DNA from: Lingula anatina
Lineage: Eukaryota; Brachiopoda; Lingulata; Lingulida; Lingulidae
Assembly: GCF_001039355.2 (NCBI RefSeq)
Contig: NW_019773703.1
Location: forward strand, 186,001-250,000
Direction of reading: 5' to 3'
DNA: 64,000 nucleotides
The notes below the pieces were generated by a model. The model made no database searches. It saw only the letters and a program-made list of their open reading frames with translations, and had not been told where the DNA came from. This document shows, piece after piece, positions 26,601-36,803 of this stretch (positions are counted from its first letter, which is position 1; every line of letters begins with the position of its first letter). A program made the translations under genes and the position numbers.

Positions 26601-29312
26601 TTTCAGTAAAATCATTTTCTACACCTTCCCATCTGACTGCATCCCTGGGCTCCTGAATGAGCACACGTTCTGTTGCAATAAAACAGCATGAATCTGGTGC
26701 TGAAGGCATGCACCTCGTACCACAAAAGGCCGCCTGGTCAGGACAGTTCAATTACCATATCATAAGATATCAAAACACATCTCTTCCCTGCTCTTTTGCA
26801 TAAGGAGTTTGTTTGGCCATCAGTGCTCATGTAAATAACATTTGCTCGGCTATTTCCTAGATTTCCAGATTGGAAATGACTAATGATAATAACATTGGTT
26901 TTTAATGTTTATGTCTGGGGTACAGATGAAGTAAGCAGATTTTTACCAAGATTTTTTTTTCTTTTGCAACAACCACTTGTAAGACATGCTTACAGTGTCC
27001 AATGTTACTTTTTTATATTCATTTACATATCCTGGAGTCTAAAAGAGTCCAATTGAAACTGTATGGTCTTAAGTTCAAAACTATTGGTCCATTCAATGCT
27101 AGTATTGCATGTATTACACAATCAAGAATCAGCTATTTGGTGCCAATTCCAGAAATTAAATACTTCCTGCAGCAGAGCAATAGAACAACTAAAGGAGGCA
27201 TTATCATATCTGGAATCTTAGACCATTTTCACATTGTGTGGTTCACTTTTTTGTTTTTGAGAGATTGACAACTTGATAGCCTGGCTGTTATATAAGGAAG
27301 TCATCTAAATGGATCTGCTCCCCCACCCCCCATGCTCAACATAGCCAATTACTAGATTGATATAGATTGGTACATTGGCATTTGGAAAAATTAAAAAAGA
27401 AATTCCTTGTTTTGACCAGTCAAACTGGTGTGATACAGACAACTGGCCTGCTGGATGTGAAAATGGCCTTACTTGGTGAATGAAGCAGCTCTGACCACAA
27501 GTTCAGCAGAGTATCTCACCTCTGAACTTGCACATAGTTGGTTGACACCTCCCCTGTTATAGATGGACATTTTGGTGTGCAGCCGACATTTTAGTGTGTG
27601 TTTCCTAGTGTATGTTTGCTTTCCTCACATGTAGAGTTAGCCAGTAACCACCCTAACAATAAAGGTGCTGCACCAGTCGGTACCTTCCTTGTATATCTCA
27701 AGATATACACTTTCAGGGGCCTTGACATTCTTGTGGGGGCTTAATGGGTGGATAAAAATGTATGGTTTTTGGCCCTGCTCTTCACCCTGACTGATATTTA
27801 CTTTAAGGCCCCTGAGCAGCGTGGTGAGAAGTGTGGCTTTCTCCAGCAAAGCAATGGCCACCTGTCACCAAGGTACCACCCACAGTGCAGGCCAGAGGTT
27901 GGAAACTATTTAAAAGCCCACTATTACAGTGTGTGAGTGCTTTAACTGTTAAATGTTAATTTTTATTGTTTTCTACCTTTTACATCGTCTCTTTGTTTTC
28001 CCCAAAATAGCTAAGAAAAAATGTATGCTGTGGTGAGAGTGGAGAACCTTCTAAAACATAGTTAGGAATGGTGTCCTTGGGGCTAAAGACGATAGCACAT
28101 TTTTTAAGATTAACTTTGGGGCATGTTTGTAGGTGAAATTTTCATTTTGAGTGTATTGTAATTGTGGTTTCAGTGGTATATTTTGTACAAATCGACTTGA
28201 AGTGGCGCATGGGACTTTTAGCAAATAAAAAACTAAACTAAGTTATCACTGACACACCTGACTGTAATTGGAATTTTCTGGCAAAAAAGGCAGGTTAAGG
28301 ATTCTTATGACCCTGAAAAGTCCAATTTTCACTGTTGCTGCTTACAGAATACCAACCATGTCAGACTGCAAGTTACAAGCAATCCATATTAAAATGCATG
28401 GAGAAAGTAAAGGGTAGAGAATGGATGCAAACCCTGTGCCAAATTGCCTGACCTCATTCGGGGCGTGAGGGAGACTGGAAGGGCCAGACTTGAAACTTTT
28501 TTTTTTGGTTGTTGATTTTAAGAGTGAAGAAAAACCCTTGCAATTTTGTTTTCACACTTGCTTTACCATTGGCAGTGTTGATTTATTTCAAAACATCTAT
28601 CTTAGCTATCAAATGTGATTATAAAACCAACTGCCTGATTGCACTTTTTTGACAAGTGGTCTTGCCAATTGGTATATAATTGAGCAAAAAAGATATTATT
28701 TCACAAGAGCTAAGGTGCTTAGCTGCCACCTGGGTGTTCCAGAGTTTACAACCCCCTTCTCTCTCACACCCCAGGGCCCCCACCACCCTGGCTTTATCTC
28801 ACCTAGTATTTGACTTGCCTGGCAGTGAGCCAACAATCTTTTAATATTACTTGTCAAAGCAAACAGGCTCAAACACGAGAAGTATCATTTTTGGCTGTCG
28901 GCTGGCACCTGACCAAGGGCTGTAAGTCGCTTACTTCCCAAGCCATTTAAAGTTGTAAGAAGGAACAGAAAGTTCCCACATAGAACCACAGTTTGTAAGA
29001 GGTGAGCACCGAGCAGTCTACTCCTGCTATCACATTACTACTCACCAGGGGAAGTTGAGAGGAAAAAAAGGTAACCATAATGAATCTCTTACTGCCTCCT
29101 CAAGGTTTGAACTGGCTTTGACTCGTGTAGGTATAGTTCTGTGGTCTGAGAGAGATGGAGTCCTGCATCCACATTTCACCTCACTTTCAGTTTGTTGTCT
29201 TACCAATTTTTCCCTCTAGTTTTTGTAACATTTCTCCAGAGAAGGATATTGCTTTTTTATTTGTATAATAAACTTTTGTTTGTTTCTTTTCTTTTAGTTG
29301 ATTGGCCATTAG
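6478..29312 (+). CDS. UROS: Uroporphyrinogen-III synthase, 3' part (spliced, 5' exons not in view)
   Basis: UROS converts hydroxymethylbilane to uroporphyrinogen III, inverting ring D; it is the fourth enzyme of haem synthesis and acts in the cytosol. Visible coding exons: 6478-6563, 9247-9342, 25491-25601 and probably 29298-29312, all with GT..AG borders and compatible phases. Joined, they encode about 102 residues matching in order the C-terminal half of animal UROS: SITVYNTIADP (human SITVYQTVAHP), FYSPSG (FFSPSG), IGPTT..AL...GY (IGPTTARAL) and ATAHKPTP (CTAESPTP). The family is about 260 residues, so roughly 155 N-terminal residues are missing. The first visible exon starts in phase 1, so coding exons must lie upstream. 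Intron lengths are 2,683, 16,148 and 3,696 bases. The identification rests on motif order and spacing and is strong; the last exon is less certain. Confidence 0.93.
6564..9246 (+). other. UROS: UROS intron A-B; no other gene seen
   Basis: A 2,683-base CpG-poor intron containing a 21-base A run at 7921-7941. Short open frames on both strands (such as those at 7337-7654) overlap each other, are low in complexity and match no family I recognise. Confidence 0.8.
7921..7941. repeat. Poly(A) run
   Basis: Twenty-one consecutive A residues in UROS intron A-B. I see no flanking target-site duplication or upstream retroposon body. Confidence 0.9.
9247..9342 (+). CDS. UROS: UROS internal exon B
   Basis: Acceptor TTTTACAG lies before 9247 and donor GTGAGT begins at 9343. 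Thirty-two codons in phase 0-0 begin GEPGFLVFYSPSGVQF. FYSPSG matches the FFSPSG motif of human UROS, whose Ser is part of the conserved cleft between the two domains. Position and spacing relative to exon A fit the family exactly. Confidence 0.93.
9558..9574 (+). promoter_or_regulatory. CTCF-like binding motif
   Basis: TCACTAGATGGCAGCAG agrees with the bilaterian CTCF core (CCACNAGRKGGCRS) at all but the first base. It lies 216 bases downstream of UROS exon B. The match is seen in the sequence; occupancy is inference. Confidence 0.45.
13009..13033. repeat. Poly(T) run
   Basis: Twenty-five consecutive T residues inside the large UROS intron. Confidence 0.9.
14127..14170. repeat. (CA)n microsatellite, first copy beside gap
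   Basis: A CA tract followed by AACACACACAGACACAGG. The same arrangement reappears immediately after the N gap at 14623-14662. Confidence 0.9.
14161..14424 (+). repeat. 264-base direct repeat, copy 1 (likely assembly duplication)
   Basis: Base for base the same, as far as I can read, as 14653-14916 at an offset of 492. Copy 1 stops exactly where the N run begins and copy 2 follows a CA tract that begins exactly where the N run ends. Both copies carry the CA tract at their 5' side. The simplest reading is two unmerged reads or haplotypes of one locus. Confidence 0.9.
14425..14622. other. Assembly gap (198 N)
   Basis: A run of N. Any reading frame across it is meaningless. See the duplicated flanks. 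Confidence 1.
14653..14916 (+). repeat. 264-base direct repeat, copy 2
   Basis: Second copy of 14161-14424. The sequence continues past 14916 into unique intron, so copy 2 is probably the genuine locus and copy 1 the redundant contig end. Confidence 0.9.
19760..19790. repeat. Short perfect inverted repeat
   Basis: TAGCAGGTTAA and its exact complement TTAACCTGCTA flank the 9-base loop TGAAATTTT. The 11-bp stem is too short for a microRNA precursor. It lies in the large UROS intron. Confidence 0.7.
21391..21586. repeat. G-rich minisatellite, GGGATGGAGTGA-type units
   Basis: About 195 bases of imperfect units built from GGGATGG, GAGTGAGG and GTGGGAT. The minus strand is C-rich and gives a false Pro/His/Ser-rich reading frame (21379-21702). 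Runs of two to four G recur throughout. Confidence 0.9.
25491..25601 (+). CDS. UROS: UROS internal exon C
   Basis: Acceptor TATTCTACAG lies before 25491 and donor GTAAAA begins at 25602. The 37 codons, phase 0-0, begin LIAIGPTTQQAL and contain HGYAVAATA and KPTP. IGPTT is the hallmark UROS motif; its Thr residues line the substrate cleft in the human enzyme. Confidence 0.93.
25602..29297 (+). other. UROS: Last UROS intron; no other gene seen
   Basis: A 3,696-base CpG-poor intron with no repeat array and no recognisable coding segment. Short open frames (25693-25974, 27002-27268) have no family resemblance. Confidence 0.7.
29298..29312 (+). CDS. UROS: Probable UROS terminal coding exon
   Basis: A strong polypyrimidine tract and acceptor (TTTCTTTTCTTTTAG) precede TTGATTGGCCATTAG, which read in the phase left by exon C gives LIGH and a stop. 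The C-terminus would be CVMELIGH, 12 residues after KPTPH, close to where human UROS ends. A different frame stays open to 29401 and has a donor-like CAG|GTACAG at 29379, so another use of this segment cannot be excluded. Confidence 0.5.
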   Translation: MIGH

Positions 29313-29914
29313 AAGTGAGAGAGAAGAAAGCACCTATCAAGACAGAAGACTTGCTAGCCATAGAGACAGTGACATTCAGGTACAGGTCCAGTGTGATATA
29401 ATCTGTGTGTATTTGACTGGCAGTCCTCACTAGCTAACCTGTCACTTTCCCAGTAGATATTACCATGCATGCAGTGCTTGCTCTCACTTGCTCAGAGTAA
29501 AAGAGAGACTTGCTTTAATACCATTAACTAGCTCAGCATCAGCAGCACAGACCAGCTTGAAGAAGTTGATCTTCTGTTTGGGAAGGAATCTCCATCAGAA
29601 ATACACATAACTAGTGCAAGTCTAAAATGAAAGATGTAATAGTTTTTTTCTCAGAATAGTTTGAAATTTTACCCTCAAAAGAAATACGATCAACTTATGT
29701 TTTAAGTTTAAAGTTAGAAATATGAACAGTCATAGGTATTATACAGATTGTGTTGTGTTAATGAGACCTTATACTCATACTTGTACTTGTTATCATCACT
29801 TCCTTTAAAAACTTAATTTTTGTACTTCTCATGAAAGAAGTATGAATATGGAGATTTCTAAGATTTGAATTTATTCTATGAAAAGTCATTACTTGGCTTA
29901 TATTTTAGTTATAT

Positions 29915-29920
29915 AATAAA
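29915..29920 (+). terminator. UROS: Candidate UROS poly(A) signal, proximal
   Basis: AATAAA followed within 30 bases by TCTGTCTGCCTGTGTGTGG, a GT-rich downstream element. It would give a 3' UTR of about 0.6 kb after the proposed stop. Confidence 0.5.
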
Positions 29921-31570
29921 AAAATTCTGTCTGCCTGTGTGTGGTATGTTGTAACCTTAGTTGATAAAGGTCCTAGATAGTCTTGTAGAGAATGAGCCAA
30001 CATCATACTTCACAGCATAGTTGTGAAATTAATGGATGGCATTTCTGTCATTTCACTGAAAGTCGCCAAGTTGTGCCTTGATGGGGTTTCCTGTATCTGT
30101 TCCTCTGCGTCAGGGTGCAGGCATTACATTCATAGCCAAGGCATGATTATTCTCTGTTTGAATTTCATTGGGGTTGAATGGGGTTGAATTATAGAGTATC
30201 TTTTACTGTTTTAACCTTTTCAGAATGCATAACTTCAGCATTGGCTTAAAAAGAATTCATATTTTTTAATATCTAAAAGACATTTTTAGGTGTGAGCTGC
30301 CCTTTATGTTAATTCACATTCACTATTTTTAACTACCCATCAGCTGTTAAAATGTTGTCAGTGAAGAACTACTGGTCAAGTTATTTTCCATTATGTTGAT
30401 GGCACTGTATTTTTACAAATGAATCAAGGAGATGAGCAGGGATTGTTGTTATATAGAGAGTGAATATTTACAAAAAGTTGACCTCGTATAACCCTAGAAA
30501 CTGTCAGCTGTTTATGGAATACCACAGGTTAAGGACATATTTGTTTTGAAAGAAGTTGGGACCCATATTTTATACCAGTTAATACTTTTGGCCCAGGTCC
30601 AACAACTTGAAAGAGTTTTAGCACCTTTGCAAGTTACAAGAGAAGATGACAACATATTTACTGTATTTGGTAACATTTAATTAATGGATTCAACTTGTAA
30701 ACAATAGAAACTGATACTGGGGAAAGCATTAACTAGTGTCTGTTTGTTTTTCATACAATTTTGGTTATAAAAATATGCTGTCATTCAGTTCTATTTTGCT
30801 AAAGCTTTGTATATTGATTTCATAACTATTTTATTGAAGTCGGGGGAGGGGCGAGGAATACACTAATGGTAGATTTGCTGATCCTCTTTGCCTGCTTTGC
30901 ACCATAAAGTCCTCTTCATTTTTAACTAATTTAGAGCAAAACTAGAGGTTTGTTTCCAGTCCAGTTGTGACTAGTTAACCAACTTTGTCCCATCTCAAGA
31001 GACCTGAGATTATGATAAGTTCACCATAGAAAACTGATCTAATCCTCTATCTCTGCTCTCTGCCTACAGCCATTGTAAATGAAGTTTTGTCCTGTGCTGT
31101 TACGCAAAGTTATGTGTTATAGTATAAATTAAATGGTAAGAAAGTCTTAAACAGTCTACAGAAGTAGCTAGTGTGTTCTACTGTCAAGACTGGACATCAC
31201 TTGATGACCATATTGTCTACCCAAAAATGTGAAATGCCAAGGCACAGCATGTGTCCCTGTGTTATTTAGTCCCTTTTTACATGGAGCAGTATACTTTAGT
31301 AATACAGTCTGTACTGGTATACTTTGCTATAGGGGTTTTAACTATTTTTTATCCCCCTTTCACAAGTTCTCCAGACATTTGCTTCTTGCTGTTAAGTGGC
31401 TCTGTCAAACGCTTGCTCCATTTAGGGGACTCTTTTTAATTATCAACAGACTTTTAAGTTGTCCATCTTTCAAAGTGTACCAGTGCAGCCTTACTGCTAA
31501 AGAGCACTGCCCAATAGAAAAAGGGACTAAGATTGCAAGATATCCTTAATATCAGTTTGACTGTTTCTTA

Positions 31571-31739
31571 GGCCGCATTCATAGCAGCAGAGTAACTACT
31601 AGTAGTTTAATATGTCAAATATGGCCGCCCACTTAAAATCCCCTAATAGACACTGAGTAGACGATTGCCCAACATGCATTCAAGTGCGTTGGCAAAATTC
31701 GATCCATCGATCTGATAGTCTGCTGTTGTGAATGCGTCC
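31571..31739. mobile_element. Harbinger-type MITE, 169 bp
   Basis: Imperfect terminal inverted repeats of 23 bases (19 identical): the left end reads GGCCGCATTCATAGCAGCAG and the right end, reverse-complemented, reads GGACGCATTCACAACAGCAG. Both ends are flanked by TTA (31568-31570 and 31740-31742). A 3-base TTA/TAA target duplication and GG-starting ends are characteristic of PIF/Harbinger elements. With no reading frame inside, it must be non-autonomous. Confidence 0.75.
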
Positions 31740-32327
31740 TTACTCCCATTGTAAACAGTCCTGTGTCTCCTTATGTTAGAATGCTTATAGAATTAAAAGT
31801 AGTGTTTTTATGAATATTGTGGTTATAGTATTCATCTGAAGACTACCTTTCTTAACATCAGCTTGTTTGTGCATTATTCTATGTAATTTAGTTGCTTTCT
31901 TTGTAATATTTTTGTTAGATTTATGTACAAAATTAAATCTTTGCTTTTATTTTCTTTTAATTACTTATTTGTAATTTATGTCTTTTTGTCTTCATTGTTT
32001 TATTTTATATTGCCATGTTAAATTGAATATATACAAAAAAAGTGGTGAGCATAAAAACTTAAACCACTCGATACAAAGTTATAAAATGTTAGGTTGCTTA
32101 AACATAAGCATCTTTACCCAATGCATTGCTTACCATTATAGTTTTAAAAAGGGTGCTTATATTGACTTTTTAAATGTTCATTTTTTAATGAATATGTTAA
32201 ACTATTGGTTTGTTTTGTACATGTTTATAATGGATGGTCATTTTACAACTGCTGTAAAGAACACAAACTGTCTTAACTGTAACTGTATTTTCTTCATAGT
32301 TTTTAACTGAAAGTCAGTCTTAATCCA

Positions 32328-32333
32328 AATAAA
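32328..32333 (+). terminator. UROS: Candidate UROS poly(A) signal, distal
   Basis: AATAAA, then a T/GT-rich stretch (GATGCTGTCTTGTTACTGTC around 32362-32381). It lies about 120 bases before CpG frequency rises, as expected for the end of a transcribed, methylated gene body. Confidence 0.4.
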
Positions 32334-33431
32334 AATGGCACAATCTGACGCTGGTCAAAGATTGATGCTGTCTTGTTACTGTCAGACATGTTTTTAGAGT
32401 CCTTATCAATAAACAGACATTTTAATGTTAGATGCAAGAAGAAAAAAAATATTATTGACTTACTGAAATCTCAGAAAAATATGTTGACTTTCGTATTTTT
32501 CGGTACTTTTGATATTTGATACTTTCAGTGACATTACACTAGCGTACAGTGAAAAATAACAATTGTAAAAACTATGGGAATAAGGTTAAAATCTTAGATG
32601 GAAAACATGTTCACATATGTCATAGGGCACTTTCAAAACAAGTTGAGCCTCGGACTAACAGATCCGCAGATCAGATGTGGCTGACCCACTTGAAAGCTTG
32701 CTGCATAATCTCCAAATAGACAGTGAAGATTACCCGCGGGGATTTGTGGTAAGTTTTCAAGCGGGTCGACCATATTTGATCTGCAGAGGAATGGGGGGAT
32801 TGAGTGTCACAGAAGGGGGGTGGGCAAATGTTAGGGGATGGTAGGTGAGTAATCAGGACTTGAAAATATAGATTGTACACAGATGAATTGGCAGCCATGA
32901 AATACTTCAGTGAAGGCAAGATGGAGCGGGGGAGTGTAATCGATATAAAAAAGGTCAGGGGAAGGCGCTCTTATAAGAAGAACTTTGGGATTTTACCTTG
33001 GGAAATCTTGGGGAGATGGGTATGCGGCGAAGACTTTAAACGTTTTAAGAAGTCATGTTGGGCAGTACACTTAATTAACAACCACAAGAGTATCGAAACT
33101 GATCGTAGGTTGTAAGAATTTTGTGAATCGTTCGAAAAAAATGTGCTGTGACTGTTTAATAGCCATCTGATAGCGTAGTGTTGACATACTAATAGAGCGC
33201 TGACATTCCGTGGAAAGCTGTGCAGTGTAGGGAATTCTGGCTAGTCTAGTCACGAGTACCGACAAAATAATGTGTAAAAATACCATATATATCATAACAC
33301 GCGTTTGAGACTGGTCTTAATGTATGTGTCGTTTTCTTCGGGACTTAGCAAGTTTTTTTTTATTATTAATTTTTTTTTGTCAAAATTACGTAGCTCAGTG
33401 CGATCTGATGTCCATACGGGCCATTTCTTCT

Positions 33432-33451
33432 CTCCTCTCTCTCTCTCTCTC
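33432..33451. repeat. Short (CT)n tract
   Basis: A CT-rich microsatellite of about 20 bases within CpG-replete sequence. Confidence 0.8.
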
Positions 33452-33725
33452 GTGCAGTATCGTAGCTGCACCACCTGCGTGTGCTCTTTTTTTTTAAAGT
33501 GATGTCTCGTTGGCATAGATCGTTATCGTCCTTGTAATTTTTTTCTGTTAGTTTTTATCGTCGCAGCTGCAAGATGTTTGGTCTTTTGTGCTTTTCAAAT
33601 GAAGACTGTTGAATTGACGGAATGATATATTTTTGACGCAAAAAAAGAAAGAAACCACTCTATTGATATTATTTTAACCATTTTGGATTTGCAGCCGCAT
33701 TCAGACGAAATATTTCGGTATCTAC

Positions 33726-33727
<2 letters not shown>

Positions 33728-33819
<92 letters not shown>
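33728..33819. repeat. (TA)n microsatellite followed by T run
   Basis: About 78 bases of uninterrupted TA, then 14 T. It gives spurious Tyr/Ile reading frames on both strands and could extrude as a cruciform. Confidence 0.95.
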
Positions 33820-34427
33820 CCCTAACGTTTACCAGCACACAGTGCGTCTGTCGCTTGTTGCAACTTGCGTGATTACTGCAGTAAGTATAATTAATGAATT
33901 TGAGCGGGAAAATCAAATCCACGAACTCGCTTCGCAGAGGAAGCTTTTTTCAAATAGAGCGCTCCTATTTGTGTTTCGCTGTGGCATGAGAGGGGGGTTT
34001 TCTGCAGACATATCTAGAGTGGCATGAAAAATACTTGTTGAAGCAAGTACTGAACCATTTGTTAAGGTATTATATAGAATTAACCTCAGTCACATCTTAG
34101 ACATAAATTACAAATAATTCGTTATTTTGTCCAAGGTCACATCGTCTGTTTGGCTGAAGTTGTTTCTTTGGGATTGTGATCACTGAATATAGGATACTCC
34201 TGTCTTTTCTAATTCGTAGAGCCCTAAATAATGTATTTATCCACATCCAGTATGTCACTTATACAACATAAATACCGCGCCCCCAAGCTTATCACGAGGA
34301 TATTACCCACGGTTGATGACGAGTAATGAAGACAAGTGATTATCAAAACGTGTTTCTTCCCCAGAAGAAAACTAAAAGCATGTGAACTAAAATTGCACCG
34401 CAATTAAAGGTGAGATAGTAAATAATA

Positions 34428-35024
34428 TTAGGTAGACAGCAGCGGAGTAGGATCTTGTACAATTTTTAGCGAAGCACAATAAAGAATCCTGAGAGGCCAC
34501 ACCATGTAAACCACAGCAGAATTCCAGGACATGCTGTCACGTGTGGCACCTTTTTTTTCTCCCCTTACTGGGGCAGCATCCAGGTACGCGGAATTATACC
34601 GAGATTTCTCGGTGTTGACAGGATTACATTTAACGGGACATACTCGACATCGATTGCATGAATTTATGGGCTTGGGGAACTTCATCTTTATGAAGATAGC
34701 AAAATGATGAATATGCGGTTCAGCTTTAATTTGCCGCAAAATATCCCTGTTATTCAGACACGCACTTCTGGGTAATAAACACAATTTTCTTTCTGTATCA
34801 TATTCGTCAAATCCGTTCCGTTCGAGGGATCCAAAAAAAGTAAGATGAAAAAATCCAGCGTATTCTAAGGCATAACAAGGGATGGGCTTGAACTTTGAAG
34901 TGAAGGAATGTTTTGTGACTTCTACGTAAGCACGCTGGCGTTTCTTTTCTTTTGTTCTTTTATTTGGCCGATTTTGTGCAATTAACCAAGTGTTTATGAA
35001 GTGAAAATGAAGTAAATTTGACAA
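34428..35024 (-). other. Longest unexplained ORF (198 codons), probably non-coding
   Basis: An ATG-to-stop frame on the minus strand. It contains a small cluster of Cys (CNRCRVCPVKC) but not the spacing of a known zinc finger. No signal peptide, transmembrane run or repeat is visible and it has no obvious splice context. A frame of this length is plausible by chance in 64 kb. I list it only because it is the longest frame apart from MMP21 exon 3. Confidence 0.12.
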
Positions 35025-36740
35025 CTCTTTACCCCACCTTCGTTCCTGTACACCTTTTTTTGCCAGGTCTCTCTGTGGTCCAATGAATTCTTAATGTTTT
35101 GTTGTGAGAAATACTTTAATTGAAAGCCGACCGAAAAGAAATATCTTGTGAAAAAAATTACTATCTTGCATGTTCACGAGTTTCTTTCTTGAGAATTTAG
35201 GAAGTACGAAAATCTGGATAGAATTTTACTTAAATTTGATTTAAAAAACAACCTTTGAGGTGCTTCTAGTGCAAGTTTGTTTGCTTTTCCTCAGTTTCTA
35301 CCTCATCTCTTTATTTACTGTATATAAACATACATATATTTATATTAACACTGCATATCTGTCGAGTGTGTAGATATAAGTTCTGCGGGCGGGAATTCCT
35401 ACAGTTTGGAATACGTTTTATGAATGAAAACCACCGCGTGACTGTTACTGTCAGAGGCAATGAAGGAGCGCTATTCAACGGTAGCCGAGCCCTACTGGTT
35501 GTCGCTCTCTTTTTCTAACAACTTTCTTCCTTTTCAATCCTTAGTCGCACAAGAGAAGTGGTGACGTACCCAGCATGAAGGGATGTAATGCAGTTGGATT
35601 TACACGAACAACAAAAACTTCACGTCAAGTTTGGGGTTAGTAGGAGGGACACACGGGTCTTTTTGTCGTGTGCGAGTTTTTTATGTGGAACTTGATTAAC
35701 TCTCTCGTGAGTGACCGCTACAATTGATAGCGACAGTGTCACTGCGCCGTTTCCTTTCTGTGTGTCTACTAAGATCACGGGTCACTCTGATCGTCTGGTT
35801 TAACGGGACACCCATGTTCAAAAACGGAATTTTTCTTCCAAAAATATAGAGCCATGTGCGAATGCTCGCCTTTCATAACTTTGTATAGGACTTTGGACCT
35901 TTTTAACTACTTTAAATATCACTTCACAAGTAAATGATTATGAAATGAGCCGAAATATACGAAATTACAAACAATATTTTCGTCGGCAAGAAAACGTGAG
36001 CGTCATGTTAAGATAGGTCGATTTGATTTCAGTCATCAATTAAACAAAAACCCCAACTGCATTGGGGTCTCAGAATATTTAATTCGTTAATTTTATTTAT
36101 TTACCAAGTACATGTGGTTCGCCGATCTATTTCTAACCCTTAAAAATATTACATTTTCCGGAGCGACACGGTAACAAGCACGGCGATTGTTGCCATGATT
36201 CTGCTATGAAAGTGTATAATAATATCTAATTCTGCCACCTGTTGGAGTATGGGGAGCTGGTATGAAAAAGAAAATAAAGTCGTGAGCTTTGATATGGCCT
36301 CTACCTCGGAACACATGCTTTAATGAGAAAAGAAATCTCACAGCTATTTCTCTTCCATCGGCGTTTCCATCGGTATGATTGTTTGAGATTTCGGGTTAGC
36401 GACCTTGGCTTTTACTTTCTGCTTTCGATTAAGCTTGGTTAGTTATAGCTTGATCAGTAATGATCGTCAACAGTCGGAGGGTGAAATTCCTGACCTATTG
36501 TTTCTTTTATGGTAACACATCCAATATGAGGCAGATACTCGACTGCAAAAACGCTCCTCTCTCATTGCTTTTCTGTTTTCTTCCTTTACGCTTCTTTCCC
36601 TGGGCGATGCCGAAGTACATGCGCTCGTGCGACGGTATATGCACGTGAGGTGAAAGAGATGCCTCAGTGGGGTGGATGGACTGTTTTTGTTTTTGACACA
36701 GAACGCTTCACACAGAATCCAAATCTTTACATGGGAGACT

Positions 36741-36803
36741 GTGTGTGTTTATGTATGTGCGCGCGCGTGCGTGCGTGTGTGTGTGTGTGTGTGTCTGTGT
36801 GTT
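36741..36803. repeat. GT/GC alternating purine-pyrimidine tract
   Basis: GTGTGTGTTTATGTATGTGC is followed by GCGCGCGTGCGTGCGTGTGT and further GT units. The long alternating run, with its CG-rich centre, is a classic Z-DNA-prone sequence. Confidence 0.9.

Larger units (their letters stand above)
29313..32333 (+). other. UROS: UROS 3' UTR and downstream sequence
   Basis: No coding exon recognised. Two poly(A) signals are candidates for the transcript end: AATAAA at 29915, with a GT-rich element after it, and AATAAA at 32328, also followed by T/GT-rich sequence. CpG stays scarce until about 32.45 kb, just past the second signal. This suggests that at least some transcripts reach it. The 110-codon frame at 31978-32310 has AT-driven composition and no known domain. 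Confidence 0.5.

Noticed and set aside
31978-32310. 110-codon frame before the distal AATAAA as a small gene
   Set aside because: AT-driven composition (Phe, Ile, Asn, Tyr) and no family resemblance; better read as 3' UTR or downstream sequence.
33683-34027. Plus-strand frame with a Tyr-Ile run
   Set aside because: The run is the TA microsatellite at 33728-33805; the remainder has no known domain.
34428-35024. 198-codon minus-strand frame as a real gene
   Set aside because: Length is within chance for a window this size; no domain, signal or splice support.
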